Part shown: in pieces, positions 32,864 through 40,841 of the stretch
How positions within the stretch are numbered: position 1 is the stretch's first letter
Layout: each line of letters opens with the position of its first letter
Assembly (NCBI GenBank): GCA_963836775.1
Contig: CAWIKR010000003.1
Span: 2,542,001-2,606,000, forward strand
Origin: DASQPR01 sp963836775
GTDB taxonomy: Bacteria > Actinomycetota > Actinomycetes > Mycobacteriales > Micromonosporaceae
Length of the DNA stretch: 64,000 bases
Reading direction: 5' to 3'
Translations under genes and position numbers: made by a program
The notes under the pieces: model-generated
What the model was told of the DNA's origin: nothing
The model's input: the letters and a program-made list of their open reading frames with translations, nothing else
Database searches by the model: none

Positions 32864-34595
32864 CACTGCCCGCCTTGGGCTTGATCAGGGATGCCGCCGC
32901 GCCGATCAGTGTCATGATCGCCGCAGCCGTGAAGACGACGATCAGTCCGTGGTGGAACGGCCCGGACAGCAGGTGCGGGAAGAACTGCTTCCCGGTCAAG
33001 GTAGCCGCGTTGCTCGCCGGGATCTGCTGCAGCACGCCGGTCGGGCCGAGCAGCTGGGCCAGCGGGTTGTAGCCGAGGAACGCGGCGAACAGGCTGCCCA
33101 CCGGCGGCAGCGCGCCGATCTGGGCGGCCACGTCAGTCGGCACGCCCTGGGCGACCAGGCCGGTGGTGAGGGTGTGCGGGAGCGTCGAGGCCAGACCGAC
33201 GATCATCAGGGAGAAGAAGATGCCGATGGACAATGCCGAGCCGGAGTTGAAGAAGGTGCCACGCATGCCGGCGGCGACACCGCGCTGGTCGGATGGGACC
33301 GAGCCCATCACGGCCGAGGTGTTCGGAGCCGAGAAGATGCCCGAGCCGATGCCGTTGATCGCGATGACGGCGGCGAACAGCCAGTACGGGAAGTTGACCG
33401 GCATCAGCATCAGCGCGATGAACGTGGCCGCCACGATCACCAGACCGCCGACGGCGAACTTGCGGTGCCCGTAGCGGTCCGACAGGTAGCCCGAGACCGG
33501 CCCGCTGACCAGGAACCCAGCGGTCAGCGGCAGCAGGTAGATGCCGGCCCACAATGGAGTGTCGGCGTAGCTGAAACCGTGCAGCGGGAGCCAGATGCCC
33601 TGCAGCCAGATGATCAGCATGAACTGCAGACCACCGCGGCCGATCGAGGCGAGCAGACCGGCCAGGTTGGCGCCGGCGAACGTCGCATTCCGGAATAGGC
33701 CGATGCGGAACATCGGGTCGGCGACCTTCGTCTCGATGAAGCAGAACGCGATCAGCAGCGCGATGCCGCTGATGATGCCGGTCAGCACCCACGGGTTGGT
33801 CCAGCCGGTGGAGTGGCCGCCGTACGGCTGGATGCCGTAGGTGATGCCGGCCAGCAGGGCGGACAGGCCGACGGCGAACGTGATGTTGCCCCACCAGTCG
33901 ATGGTGCCGTGCTTGCGCTTGCCGAGTTCGTGCAGCGACCGGTAGGACCAGATGGTTCCGACGATGCCGATCGGCACGCTCACCCAGAACACCGAGCGCC
34001 AGTCCCACTCGGCCAGCACCCCGCCGAGCACCAGGCCAAGGAACGAACCGGCGATCGCCGCGACCTGGTTGATGCCGAGTGCCATGCCGCGCTGGTGCGA
34101 CGGGAACGCGTCGGTCAGGATCGCGGTCGAGTTGGCGAACAGCATCGAGCCGCCGATCGCCTGCACCACCCGCCACAGGATCAGCCACATCGCGCCCTTG
34201 CCGGCATGGAAGGGATCGAGCGACAGCGCGACCGACGAGATGGTGAAGACGACGAAGCCGAGGTTGTACATCTTGACCCGGCCATACATGTCGCCGAGCC
34301 GGCCGAGCGCCACCACCAGGACCGCGGAGACCAGCAGGAAGCCCATGATCATCCACAGCAGGTAGCTGACATTGCCCGGTGCCAGTGGATTCAGCCCGAT
34401 GCCGTTGAAGATCGCCGGCAGCGAGATCAGCACGATCGAGGCGTTGATCGTCGCGATCAGCATGCCCAGCGTGGTGTTGGTCAGGACGATCCACTTGTAG
34501 CGCGGATGGTCACGGTCGAACCGGATGTTCCGGCGCCGCGCCGGCGTCTCCTCGTCGAGGGTCGAGCCTGTTACCGAATCGTCGACCGTGGTCAC
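32853..34595 (-). CDS. MFS exporter, DHA2-like, linked to MarR
   Basis: A 580-residue membrane protein with about 14 segments. Signs of the family: segment 1 WIVLTNTTLGMLIATINASIVLISLPAI, loop GRLGDMYGRVKMYNLG, and NQVAAIAGSFLGLVLGGVLAEWDWRSVFWVSVPIG. About 30 soluble residues precede segment 1. The GTG start has GGAG about nine bases upstream. The gene after it is a MarR regulator with overlapping coding sequence, typical of inducible drug efflux. Substrate unknown. Confidence 0.93.
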   Translation of the reverse strand: MTTVDDSVTGSTLDEETPARRRNIRFDRDHPRYKWIVLTNTTLGMLIATINASIVLISLPAIFNGIGLNPLAPGNVSYLLWMIMGFLLVSAVLVVALGRLGDMYGRVKMYNLGFVVFTISSVALSLDPFHAGKGAMWLILWRVVQAIGGSMLFANSTAILTDAFPSHQRGMALGINQVAAIAGSFLGLVLGGVLAEWDWRSVFWVSVPIGIVGTIWSYRSLHELGKRKHGTIDWWGNITFAVGLSALLAGITYGIQPYGGHSTGWTNPWVLTGIISGIALLIAFCFIETKVADPMFRIGLFRNATFAGANLAGLLASIGRGGLQFMLIIWLQGIWLPLHGFSYADTPLWAGIYLLPLTAGFLVSGPVSGYLSDRYGHRKFAVGGLVIVAATFIALMLMPVNFPYWLFAAVIAINGIGSGIFSAPNTSAVMGSVPSDQRGVAAGMRGTFFNSGSALSIGIFFSLMIVGLASTLPHTLTTGLVAQGVPTDVAAQIGALPPVGSLFAAFLGYNPLAQLLGPTGVLQQIPASNAATLTGKQFFPHLLSGPFHHGLIVVFTAAAIMTLIGAAASLIKPKAGSDDK

Positions 34596-34613
34596 GCTGA
34601 GCGCTCCTCAGAT

Positions 34614-34635
34614 TTAGTTGCTTTGTGCTAACTAA
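34614..34635 (-). promoter_or_regulatory. Candidate MarR operator upstream of the efflux pump
   Basis: Imperfect palindrome TTAGTTGC-TTTGT-GCTAACTAA, 18 bases before the GTG start; AT-rich within a GC-rich genome and of MarR-site size. Confidence 0.5.
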
Positions 34636-34896
34636 CTACTTCAGGTAGACGTTAGCACCGCGAACGATCGGCCACGACGGTGATCGCGATTAGTGGGCCG
34701 CGATCACCGGGCCGCGATCACCACGGCGCGATCACCGGGCCGCGGTCCAGTGCCACTGGATGAGAGCGCGACGCCGCCGGTGCCCACTCCGCGGGATGCG
34801 CCGCCGGGTCGCCACGGTCGGCCGGGACATGGCCGGTACGCCAGCGGTATGGTCGAACACAATGCCCGAATTGTCGGACAAGCGGAGAACATCCTC

Positions 34897-36030
34897 GTGA
34901 CCTCAGTCGCCACCCCGCACTCGACCACGCGCTCCTCCGGCACCGCCGAAGCGGCCGCCGTCGAACTGACCGCCGGTCCGCGCGCTGACCGGGCCGTGGC
35001 GCCGCCACCTGCTTCGAGCCGACCGCGGCCGGAGCGCCGCTACGACGTCGACCTGATCCGGATCCTCGCGACCCTTGCGGTGATCTTGTTGCACACCTCG
35101 CACCTGGTCGACAAGGTGACACCCGGCCGCACCTCGAGCGGCCACTACATCACCCTGGTCGCCGATGCGGCCGGCCGGTTCGCCGTGCCGGCCTTCTTCG
35201 CGATGGCCGGCTGGGCGGTGCTGGTCGCGGCGCCGCCGCGCGACGGCACGACGGTCCGGCGGCGGCTGGCCCGGATCCTGGTGCCGATGGCGGTCTGGAC
35301 CGCGGGCTACATCGCATTCGTGCATCTCAACGGCTGGTACGCCAGCACACCACCGAAGACCTTTGCGGTGAACGCGGCGTTCGGCCAGATCCTGCCCGCC
35401 TACCACCTCTGGTATCTCTACGCCTACGTGCCGCTGATCCTGCTGCTCAGCATCGCGGCGCTGCTCCGGGCCGGGCTGCGCCCGATCGTGCCGGCCGTCG
35501 CTCTGCTGGTCATCGGGGTCGCCGCCGCCGCCATGCCGGCGATTTCGGCACTGACCGGCTGGGCGCCGCCCCGATTCGATTGGGTGCCGGAGTTCTACCA
35601 ACTGGCGTACGCCGTCGGTGGTGCGGTGCTGCTCGCCCTCCCCCGGATCCGGATGCGCTGGATCTGGTGGCTCGTCGCACTGGGCGGTGTGGTCGGCACG
35701 ATGGTCTGGGAGCAGAAGGTCGAGCAGCCGGCGCCGTACGGCGTTCCGGTGATCGGGCTGCTCACGCTGGGCCTGCTGGCAGCGCTGTCCCGAGTCCGGA
35801 TCCCGGAACGATGGCGCCCAATGGTGGTCCGGTTATCCGAAGCCAGCTTCGGCGTCTATCTGGTGCACCTGATGATTCTGCAGGCTCTGACCAGCCGGTT
35901 CCTGGCGCCGCGGGTGGACGGGACGGCCGCCGCGGCGACCCTGGTCGCGTTCACCGCGGTCACTGCCGCGGCCGCCTACGCGCTGAGCCTGGCCTGGGGA
36001 AAGCTCCGCTGGCGGCGGGTGCTCGGCTAG
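34897..36030 (+). CDS. Acyltransferase 3 family membrane protein
   Basis: A 377-residue integral membrane protein of the acyltransferase 3 (OafA/NodX-like) family that typically O-acylates sugars or cell-wall components. The first segment is preceded by RRYDVDLIRILATLAVILLHTSHLV, where the H is the conserved catalytic-type histidine; further motifs are FFAMAGWAVLV, GHY near residue 100 and LVHLMILQAL near the end. About ten membrane segments. I chose the GTG at 34897 because GGAG lies nine bases upstream; an ATG at 34849 would add 16 residues. Neighbours do not reveal the substrate. Confidence 0.88.
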   Translation: MTSVATPHSTTRSSGTAEAAAVELTAGPRADRAVAPPPASSRPRPERRYDVDLIRILATLAVILLHTSHLVDKVTPGRTSSGHYITLVADAAGRFAVPAFFAMAGWAVLVAAPPRDGTTVRRRLARILVPMAVWTAGYIAFVHLNGWYASTPPKTFAVNAAFGQILPAYHLWYLYAYVPLILLLSIAALLRAGLRPIVPAVALLVIGVAAAAMPAISALTGWAPPRFDWVPEFYQLAYAVGGAVLLALPRIRMRWIWWLVALGGVVGTMVWEQKVEQPAPYGVPVIGLLTLGLLAALSRVRIPERWRPMVVRLSEASFGVYLVHLMILQALTSRFLAPRVDGTAAAATLVAFTAVTAAAAYALSLAWGKLRWRRVLG

Positions 36031-36086
36031 GAGCTTGTTCCACAGCCTTCGGCCACGAGGTTTTCCGAGAAAGCGCTAAGCACGGC

Positions 36087-36117
36087 GCCGGCCGCGCTCG
36101 TGGTGAGCGCGGCCGGC
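36087..36117. terminator. Bidirectional terminator between acyltransferase and MerR genes
   Basis: Perfect 13-bp stem GCCGGCCGCGCTC / GAGCGCGGCCGGC with a GTGGT loop. Confidence 0.85.
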
Positions 36118-36145
36118 ACTACTGCGAAACGGGACGTCGATCGGA

Positions 36146-37021
36146 TCAGCCCCGAAGCGACTCCAGGTCGGCGTCCAGAATCTTGCGGTCCTCGACGTCC
36201 TCGATCTGGGCCGACTGCTCGTTGGCCAGGTCCAGATGCTCGGTGACCTTGTCCGGCCGCCCCGCCACCCGGTAGGCGCGAGCCAGCGCCTCGTGGCCGC
36301 AGCCGAGGTCAAACGGGCCGAGGTCGTTCTCGACGGACAGGGTCAGGCACCGGTTCGCGTGGTAGAGCGCCGGTTCGGAGCGGCCCAGGACCGAGTAGAC
36401 CCGGGCGCACTGCCACTCGCCGCGGGCGTAGTGCATCGGCGTACCGACGACGCCCCAGTGGGCCCGACTGGCATGAGCGGAGTGGATCATCTCGTCATCC
36501 TCGGCGACCGTGCGGTTGGCGTTCTCGAGGAGCGTCCAGGTGTGGTTGAACAGGGTCGCCGCGAGCCGGCGCTCGTCGTCCGGGTCGAGGGTGAATGGTG
36601 GACGTGGCATGGAAAGTTCTCCATCTGTCAGGAAATCGTGATTGGTAACGATGGCCATCCGGAGCCGGTGTGCCAGGCGCTGCAGTCGCGTGGCGGCGGC
36701 TTCGGTGCGCGCCAGGTGGGCGGCGAGCGCCCGATCCCGCTGGGTTCGGGAGCCGGCCATCATGGCGGCGATCGCCGGCAACGGGACCTCGAGTTCCCGA
36801 AGCGTGGCGATGACCGCCGCCAGGTCGAACTGGGACGTGCTGTAGTACCGGTAGCCGGTGGACGCGTCCACCGCCTCCGGAATCAGGAGACCGATCTCGT
36901 CGTAGTGCCGGAGCGCGCCAACGGACAGCCCGGTGGCCCGGGCGAACTTGCCGATCGGCACAAGATCGCCCTGGTCATCGTGGGCATACCGGGCATCGCC
37001 CGGCCGAGCACTCTCCGTCAC
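36146..37021 (-). CDS. MerR regulator fused to a TPR-like helical domain
   Basis: A 291-residue protein. Residues 38-110 are a MerR DNA-binding domain (PIGKFARATGLSVGALRHYD then IGLLIPEAVDASTGYRYYS) and a coiled coil follows. Residues 138-291 match a helical protein usually found alone at about 155 residues (WTLLENANRT, HWGVVGTPMHYARGEWQCAR, EPALYHANRC, ALARAYRVAGRPDKV). An internal ATG at 36610 with GGAG eight bases upstream would give exactly that 154-residue protein, so two products are possible. The GTG at 37021 is chosen because TAGGGT lies seven bases upstream with a TTGAGT -35 box 20 bases further, the long spacer typical of MerR promoters. Confidence 0.85.
   Translation of the reverse strand: MTESARPGDARYAHDDQGDLVPIGKFARATGLSVGALRHYDEIGLLIPEAVDASTGYRYYSTSQFDLAAVIATLRELEVPLPAIAAMMAGSRTQRDRALAAHLARTEAAATRLQRLAHRLRMAIVTNHDFLTDGELSMPRPPFTLDPDDERRLAATLFNHTWTLLENANRTVAEDDEMIHSAHASRAHWGVVGTPMHYARGEWQCARVYSVLGRSEPALYHANRCLTLSVENDLGPFDLGCGHEALARAYRVAGRPDKVTEHLDLANEQSAQIEDVEDRKILDADLESLRG
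36610..36622 (-). promoter_or_regulatory. Internal ribosome binding site and start in the MerR fusion
   Basis: GGAG at 36619-36622, eight bases, in-frame ATG at 36608-36610; beginning of the second domain (MPRPPFTLDPDDERR). Confidence 0.6.
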
Positions 37022-37028
37022 GAAAACG

Positions 37029-37060
37029 ACCCTACGACCCTCGGGTAGGTCGAGACTCAA
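37029..37060 (-). promoter_or_regulatory. MerR-type promoter and operator
   Basis: -35 TTGAGT (37055-37060) and -10 TAGGGT (37029-37034) separated by 20 bases, with a dyad CCTAC...GTAGG (37031-37035 / 37044-37048) in the spacer. Suggests autoregulation. Confidence 0.6.
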
Positions 37061-37070
37061 CCTCGACATC

Positions 37071-37086
37071 TAGGATTTTCCGAGTG
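37071..37086 (+). promoter_or_regulatory. -10 box for leaderless HIT gene
   Basis: TAGGAT at 37071-37076, seven bases, GTG at 37084. Confidence 0.5.
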
Positions 37087-37629
37087 GGCATGACCGAGAT
37101 CGACGACGACATCAACGACCACGACGGCCTGGAACGGATCTGGGCGCCGCACCGGATGGCCTACATCACCGGTGCGGACAAGCCCGCCGAAGGTGACGAT
37201 TCGCCCCAGTCCTGCCCGTTCTGCCTGACCGGCGGCCCGAACGACAACCCGCTGGTGATCCACCGTGGCGACCTGGTCTTCTCGGTGCTGAACCTGTATC
37301 CGTACAACCCCGGGCACCTGATGGTCGTGCCGTACCGGCATATCCCCGACTACACCGACATGACCGACGAGGAGACCGCCGAGTTCTCCCGGTTCACCCG
37401 GACCGCGATGCGGGTGATCCGCTCGGTCAGCGGCGCGCACGGCTTCAACATCGGGATGAACCAGGGCGCGATCGCCGGCGCGGGCATCGCCGCCCACCTG
37501 CACCAGCACGTGGTCCCGCGGTGGAACGGCGACTCCAACTTCATGCCGGTGATCGGCCGCACCAAGGTGCTGCCGCAACTGCTCGACGACACCAGGGACA
37601 TGCTCGCCAAGGCCTGGACCATGGTATGA
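37084..37629 (+). CDS. HIT family hydrolase (Ap4A phosphorylase-like)
   Basis: A 181-residue histidine triad protein that acts on dinucleoside polyphosphates or nucleotide conjugates; the mycobacterial counterpart Rv2613c is an Ap4A phosphorylase. The histidine triad is HLHQHV near residue 140, with LYPYNPGHLMVVPYRHI upstream and a CPFC pair near residue 44. The start GTG follows a TAGGAT box by seven bases; ATG six bases later is an alternative. In most actinobacteria this gene sits between thrS and pgsA; here it is 12.6 kb from pgsA and 6 kb from thrS. Confidence 0.94.
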   Translation: MGMTEIDDDINDHDGLERIWAPHRMAYITGADKPAEGDDSPQSCPFCLTGGPNDNPLVIHRGDLVFSVLNLYPYNPGHLMVVPYRHIPDYTDMTDEETAEFSRFTRTAMRVIRSVSGAHGFNIGMNQGAIAGAGIAAHLHQHVVPRWNGDSNFMPVIGRTKVLPQLLDDTRDMLAKAWTMV

Positions 37630-37746
37630 CCGGGAGCTGACCTTCCCGGTCAGTCAGGCGGTCGGGTTATCGCAAGGGCAAATCGGCATGGTGCGCGGTA
37701 ATTATCCGTAATGTGCGAGTCACCCTGACTCGAAGGAGCACACGTC

Positions 37747-38067
37747 ATGCCTGATGACACCCCGGTAATGGACGTTCTGTCGGAGATGACCGCCGCGTCG
37801 CTCGAGCGCACCACGCTGGACCCGGCCGCCGTCGTCCTGGTGCGATTCGCGGCGTTGGTGGCGATGGATGCCGCGCCCGCGTCCTACCTCTTTCATCTCG
37901 GCGCCGGCTCCGATGTCGGGCTGACCATGCGGGACGCCCAGCAGGTGCTGGTCGCCCTCGCGCCGCTGGTCGGCTCGGCCCGGATCGTCGCCGCCACCGG
38001 GAAGATTGCCCGCGGCATCGGCCTCGCCGTTGACATGAGCGATCTGGGCGCCGCCGACGCTGAATAG
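37747..38067 (+). CDS. Carboxymuconolactone decarboxylase/AhpD-like protein without the CxxC
   Basis: A 106-residue all-helical protein. ERTTLDPAAVVLVRFAALVAM resembles the start of the CMD/AhpD domain and the following ASYLFHLGAG and LTMRDAQQVLVALAPLVGSARIVAA fit its helices. The catalytic CxxC pair of AhpD is absent, so peroxidase-type activity is unlikely. AAGGAG lies eight bases before the ATG. A short perfect repeat GAGTCA-CCC-TGACTC precedes it (37715-37729 area) and may be part of its promoter. Stands alone; function unknown. Confidence 0.72.
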   Translation: MPDDTPVMDVLSEMTAASLERTTLDPAAVVLVRFAALVAMDAAPASYLFHLGAGSDVGLTMRDAQQVLVALAPLVGSARIVAATGKIARGIGLAVDMSDLGAADAE

Positions 38068-38136
38068 CCGCCGCGCGCGCCAGGCCGTCGAGGTGAACTC
38101 GATCCGCGATCCTCATCGCCGTGGGATCGCGATCGG

Positions 38137-39033
38137 TCAACCGCGCGGGTGCGCCCGAACGTAGTCGGCGATGTAGTCCGGCAGGTCGATCGTCGGCACC
38201 CAGCCCAGCGTGCGAGCCTTCGTGGTGTCGGCCTGGCCGCGCTCGCGCTCACCCCGGCGGCCCGGCACCAGCACGTGGTCGACACCGAACATCTCGGCCA
38301 CCTCTAGCAACGGCCGCTCGTGGCCGAAGCCGAGCAGGTAGCCGTCGCCGGAACCGTGCGCGGCGGCCAGCATGATGCCGTTGACGATGTCGTCGATGTG
38401 GGTGAAGTCGCGGGTCTGGGTGCCCGGCTCCATCACGGTCAGCGATTCGCCGCGGTCGTACTGGTCCTCGAAGATGCCGATCACGGTGGCGTAGCGGCCG
38501 GTCTTGATCTGGCCCGGGCCGTAGACGTTGTAGAAGTACGTGACGACGTAATCCAGGCCGTACCAGTCGTGGAAATTGCGCAGATACTCCACGTTCTTGG
38601 CCTTGGTCCAGGCGTACGGGTTCAGGTTCTCGTCCTGCCCGTCGTTGCCGAACTTCGAGCTCGACCCGGCATAGACCAGCTTGGCCGAGTGCGCGTGCGC
38701 GAACTTGACCACCTCTTTGGTCCCGTGCAGGTTGTATTCCCAGGTGATGTCGATGTCGTCGAACGACTGCGGAATCCGCGAATACTCGCCCATGTGGAAC
38801 ACCACCGACGGAGCCGGCAGCCCTTCATTGGCCCAGACCTTGGCGATGTCCACGGTGCTGGCGTGGATGTAGATCGCCCGCGGGTCGTCGACGTGGTTGT
38901 TCTGGCTGCCGGTGAAGTAGTTGTCCACCGACACCGCGATCGCGTCCGGATGGTCGCGGAGCAGCCGAGCCATCACGTGACTGCCGACAAATCCGGCACC
39001 ACCGGTCACCAGGAACGCCTGCCGATCCGTCAC
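38137..39033 (-). CDS. NAD-dependent epimerase/dehydratase (UDP-glucose 4-epimerase-like)
   Basis: An extended short-chain dehydrogenase of 298 residues that probably alters a nucleotide sugar. The NAD site is VTGGAGFVGSHV near residue 10, the YxxxK motif is in NPYAWTKAKN near 142, and TYFYNVYGPGQ and DFTHIDDIVNGIM are typical of the galE/rmlB group. Three start codons in a row (ATG ATG GTG) follow GGGAG; spacing favours the GTG at 39033 (six bases), while the ATGs would be too close. No sugar gene cluster surrounds it, so the substrate is unclear. Confidence 0.9.
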   Translation of the reverse strand: MTDRQAFLVTGGAGFVGSHVMARLLRDHPDAIAVSVDNYFTGSQNNHVDDPRAIYIHASTVDIAKVWANEGLPAPSVVFHMGEYSRIPQSFDDIDITWEYNLHGTKEVVKFAHAHSAKLVYAGSSSKFGNDGQDENLNPYAWTKAKNVEYLRNFHDWYGLDYVVTYFYNVYGPGQIKTGRYATVIGIFEDQYDRGESLTVMEPGTQTRDFTHIDDIVNGIMLAAAHGSGDGYLLGFGHERPLLEVAEMFGVDHVLVPGRRGERERGQADTTKARTLGWVPTIDLPDYIADYVRAHPRG

Positions 39034-39156
39034 CATCATCTCCCTCGCCGTTGACCAGCAGCGATCCTAGCGGTCCCGGACGAGCGCCGGTTCGGCAGTA
39101 CAAATGTCACCGCTAGCTCGGGATCGCCGGATCTGCCCGGTGCCGGCGCGAATTTC

Positions 39157-39172
39157 TAGCGTTGATCACATG
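39157..39172 (+). promoter_or_regulatory. -10 box for leaderless ABC transporter operon
   Basis: TAGCGT at 39157-39162, seven bases, ATG at 39170; drives the ABC-kinase-regulator operon. Confidence 0.6.
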
Positions 39173-40102
39173 ACTTCGACCCATCCGGCGGTGCGCCTGC
39201 ACGGCCTGCGGAAGGCCTTCGGCGCGATCACCGCCGTCGACGGCATCACCCTCGACCTGGACTCCGGCAGCACCGTGGCGCTGCTCGGCCCGAATGGAGC
39301 CGGCAAGTCGACCACCATCGCGATGCTGCTGGGCCTGCAGGCTCCGGACGCGGGCACGGTCCGCGTCTTCGACCAAGATCCGGACCAGGCGGTACGCGCC
39401 GGGCTGGTCGGCGCGATGCCCCAGGAGGGCGGTACGCCGAACCGGGTCACGGTCACCGAACTGATCCGGTTCGTCGCTCGCGCGTACCCGAAAACGCTCC
39501 CGATGGCCGAGATCCTCGCGGCCGCGCACCTGACCGAGGTGGCCGACCGACGCGTGGATCGGCTCTCCGGCGGGCAGCGGCAGCGGGTCCGGTTCGCGAT
39601 GGCGATCGCCGGCAACCCGGACCTGATCGTGCTGGACGAGCCGACCGCGGCGCTGGATGTCAGCGCCCGGCGGGAGTTCTGGGACAGCATGCGGCGGTTC
39701 GCCGAGCGCGGCACCACGATCCTGTTCTCCACCCACTACCTGGAGGAGGCGGACGACCACGCGGACCGGGTGATCGTGATCGACCGCGGCCGGGTGGTCG
39801 CCGACGGCACCAGCGACGAGGTCAAGCGGACAGTGCCGTTCACCACCGTCAGCATCCAGATCGACGGACCCGTGACGCACCTGGCCGGACTGCCCGGCGT
39901 CGCCGGCGTCGAGGTTCGCGGCGACCACGCGGTGCTGCGCACCCGCGACGCCGACGCCACTGTGACAGCGCTGGCCGCCGCCGGGGCGATCCGTGACATC
40001 TCGATCAGCCGCGGCAACCTGGAGGCCGCGTTCCTGGCCCTGACCTCGCACGACCCGGCCGTCTCCGCAGAGTCCGCCGCCACCGCTCTCGCCCTCGCCT
40101 AG
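39170..40102 (+). CDS. ABC transporter ATP-binding protein
   Basis: Cytoplasmic ATPase of 310 residues, energy source of an ABC-2 exporter. Walker A GPNGAGKST near residue 43, signature LSGGQRQRVRF near 138, Walker B LIVLDEPTAALD near 158 and switch H in FSTHYLEEADDHAD near 192 are all intact. The C-terminal 90 residues are the extension found in DrrA-like exporters. The ATG follows a TAGCGT box by seven bases. First gene of a four-gene operon with the permease and a two-component pair, an arrangement common for export of antibiotics or lipids. Confidence 0.94.
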   Translation: MTSTHPAVRLHGLRKAFGAITAVDGITLDLDSGSTVALLGPNGAGKSTTIAMLLGLQAPDAGTVRVFDQDPDQAVRAGLVGAMPQEGGTPNRVTVTELIRFVARAYPKTLPMAEILAAAHLTEVADRRVDRLSGGQRQRVRFAMAIAGNPDLIVLDEPTAALDVSARREFWDSMRRFAERGTTILFSTHYLEEADDHADRVIVIDRGRVVADGTSDEVKRTVPFTTVSIQIDGPVTHLAGLPGVAGVEVRGDHAVLRTRDADATVTALAAAGAIRDISISRGNLEAAFLALTSHDPAVSAESAATALALA

Positions 40103-40112
40103 GAGTCCGCTG

Positions 40113-40841
40113 ATGCTTGCCTACGTCCGCCTGGAACTGACCCGCACCGTCCGGGACGCCACCTTCGTGGTGTTCGGCATCGGGCTGCCGGTGATCATGT
40201 ACCTGATCTTCACCAACATGGGCCTGGCGCCCGGAGACCAGCACGACGCCGCGCTGTTCACCATGGTGAGCATGGCCGCCTACGGCGGGATGGGCGCCGC
40301 CTTCAACAACGGCACCGGCCTGGCCGAGGACCGCGCCCTGGGCTGGCTCCGGCAGCTGCGCCTGACCCCGCTGTCCGCCTCGACGGTGCTGGCCGGGCGG
40401 GCAGCGACCGGGATGGTGATCGTGGTCCCGGCGATCGCCGCGGTGCTGCTGGCCGGCCAGCTCATCAACGGCGTGTCGCTGAACGCCCTGCAGTGGCTGT
40501 CGATCGTCGTCCTGCTCTGGCTCGGCACCCTGCCGTTCACGCTCCTGGGCCTGGCCAACGGGTATCTGCTGAGCGGCCAGACGGCGGGTGTCGTCAATTT
40601 CGGGGCCAACTTCGGCCTGGCCATCATCGGGGGGCTGTGGCTGCCGACCACGACCTTCCCGGGCTGGCTGAAGGCGATCAGCGCCTGGACACCGACGCAC
40701 GCGTACGCGGATCTGTCCTGGCGGGTCGCGTTCGGTCATGCCCCCGGCGCGCAATCGATCGCTGTCCTGGTTGGATGGCTTGTGGCTTTCGGCATCTACG
40801 CGCAGTACGCGTACCGGCGAGCGGGGCGGCATGCCCGATAA
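40113..40841 (+). CDS. ABC-2 type transporter permease
   Basis: A 242-residue membrane protein with six predicted segments, partner of the ATPase ten bases upstream. Recognisable segments: MLAYVRLELTRTVRDATFVVFGI, DRALGWLRQLRLTPLSASTVLAGRA in the loop that faces the ATPase, LVILLWLGTLPFTLLG-like segment and GGLWLPTTTFPGWLKAISAWTP near the end, typical of ABC2_membrane exporters. Its stop overlaps the start of the histidine kinase gene. Confidence 0.9.
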   Translation: MLAYVRLELTRTVRDATFVVFGIGLPVIMYLIFTNMGLAPGDQHDAALFTMVSMAAYGGMGAAFNNGTGLAEDRALGWLRQLRLTPLSASTVLAGRAATGMVIVVPAIAAVLLAGQLINGVSLNALQWLSIVVLLWLGTLPFTLLGLANGYLLSGQTAGVVNFGANFGLAIIGGLWLPTTTFPGWLKAISAWTPTHAYADLSWRVAFGHAPGAQSIAVLVGWLVAFGIYAQYAYRRAGRHAR

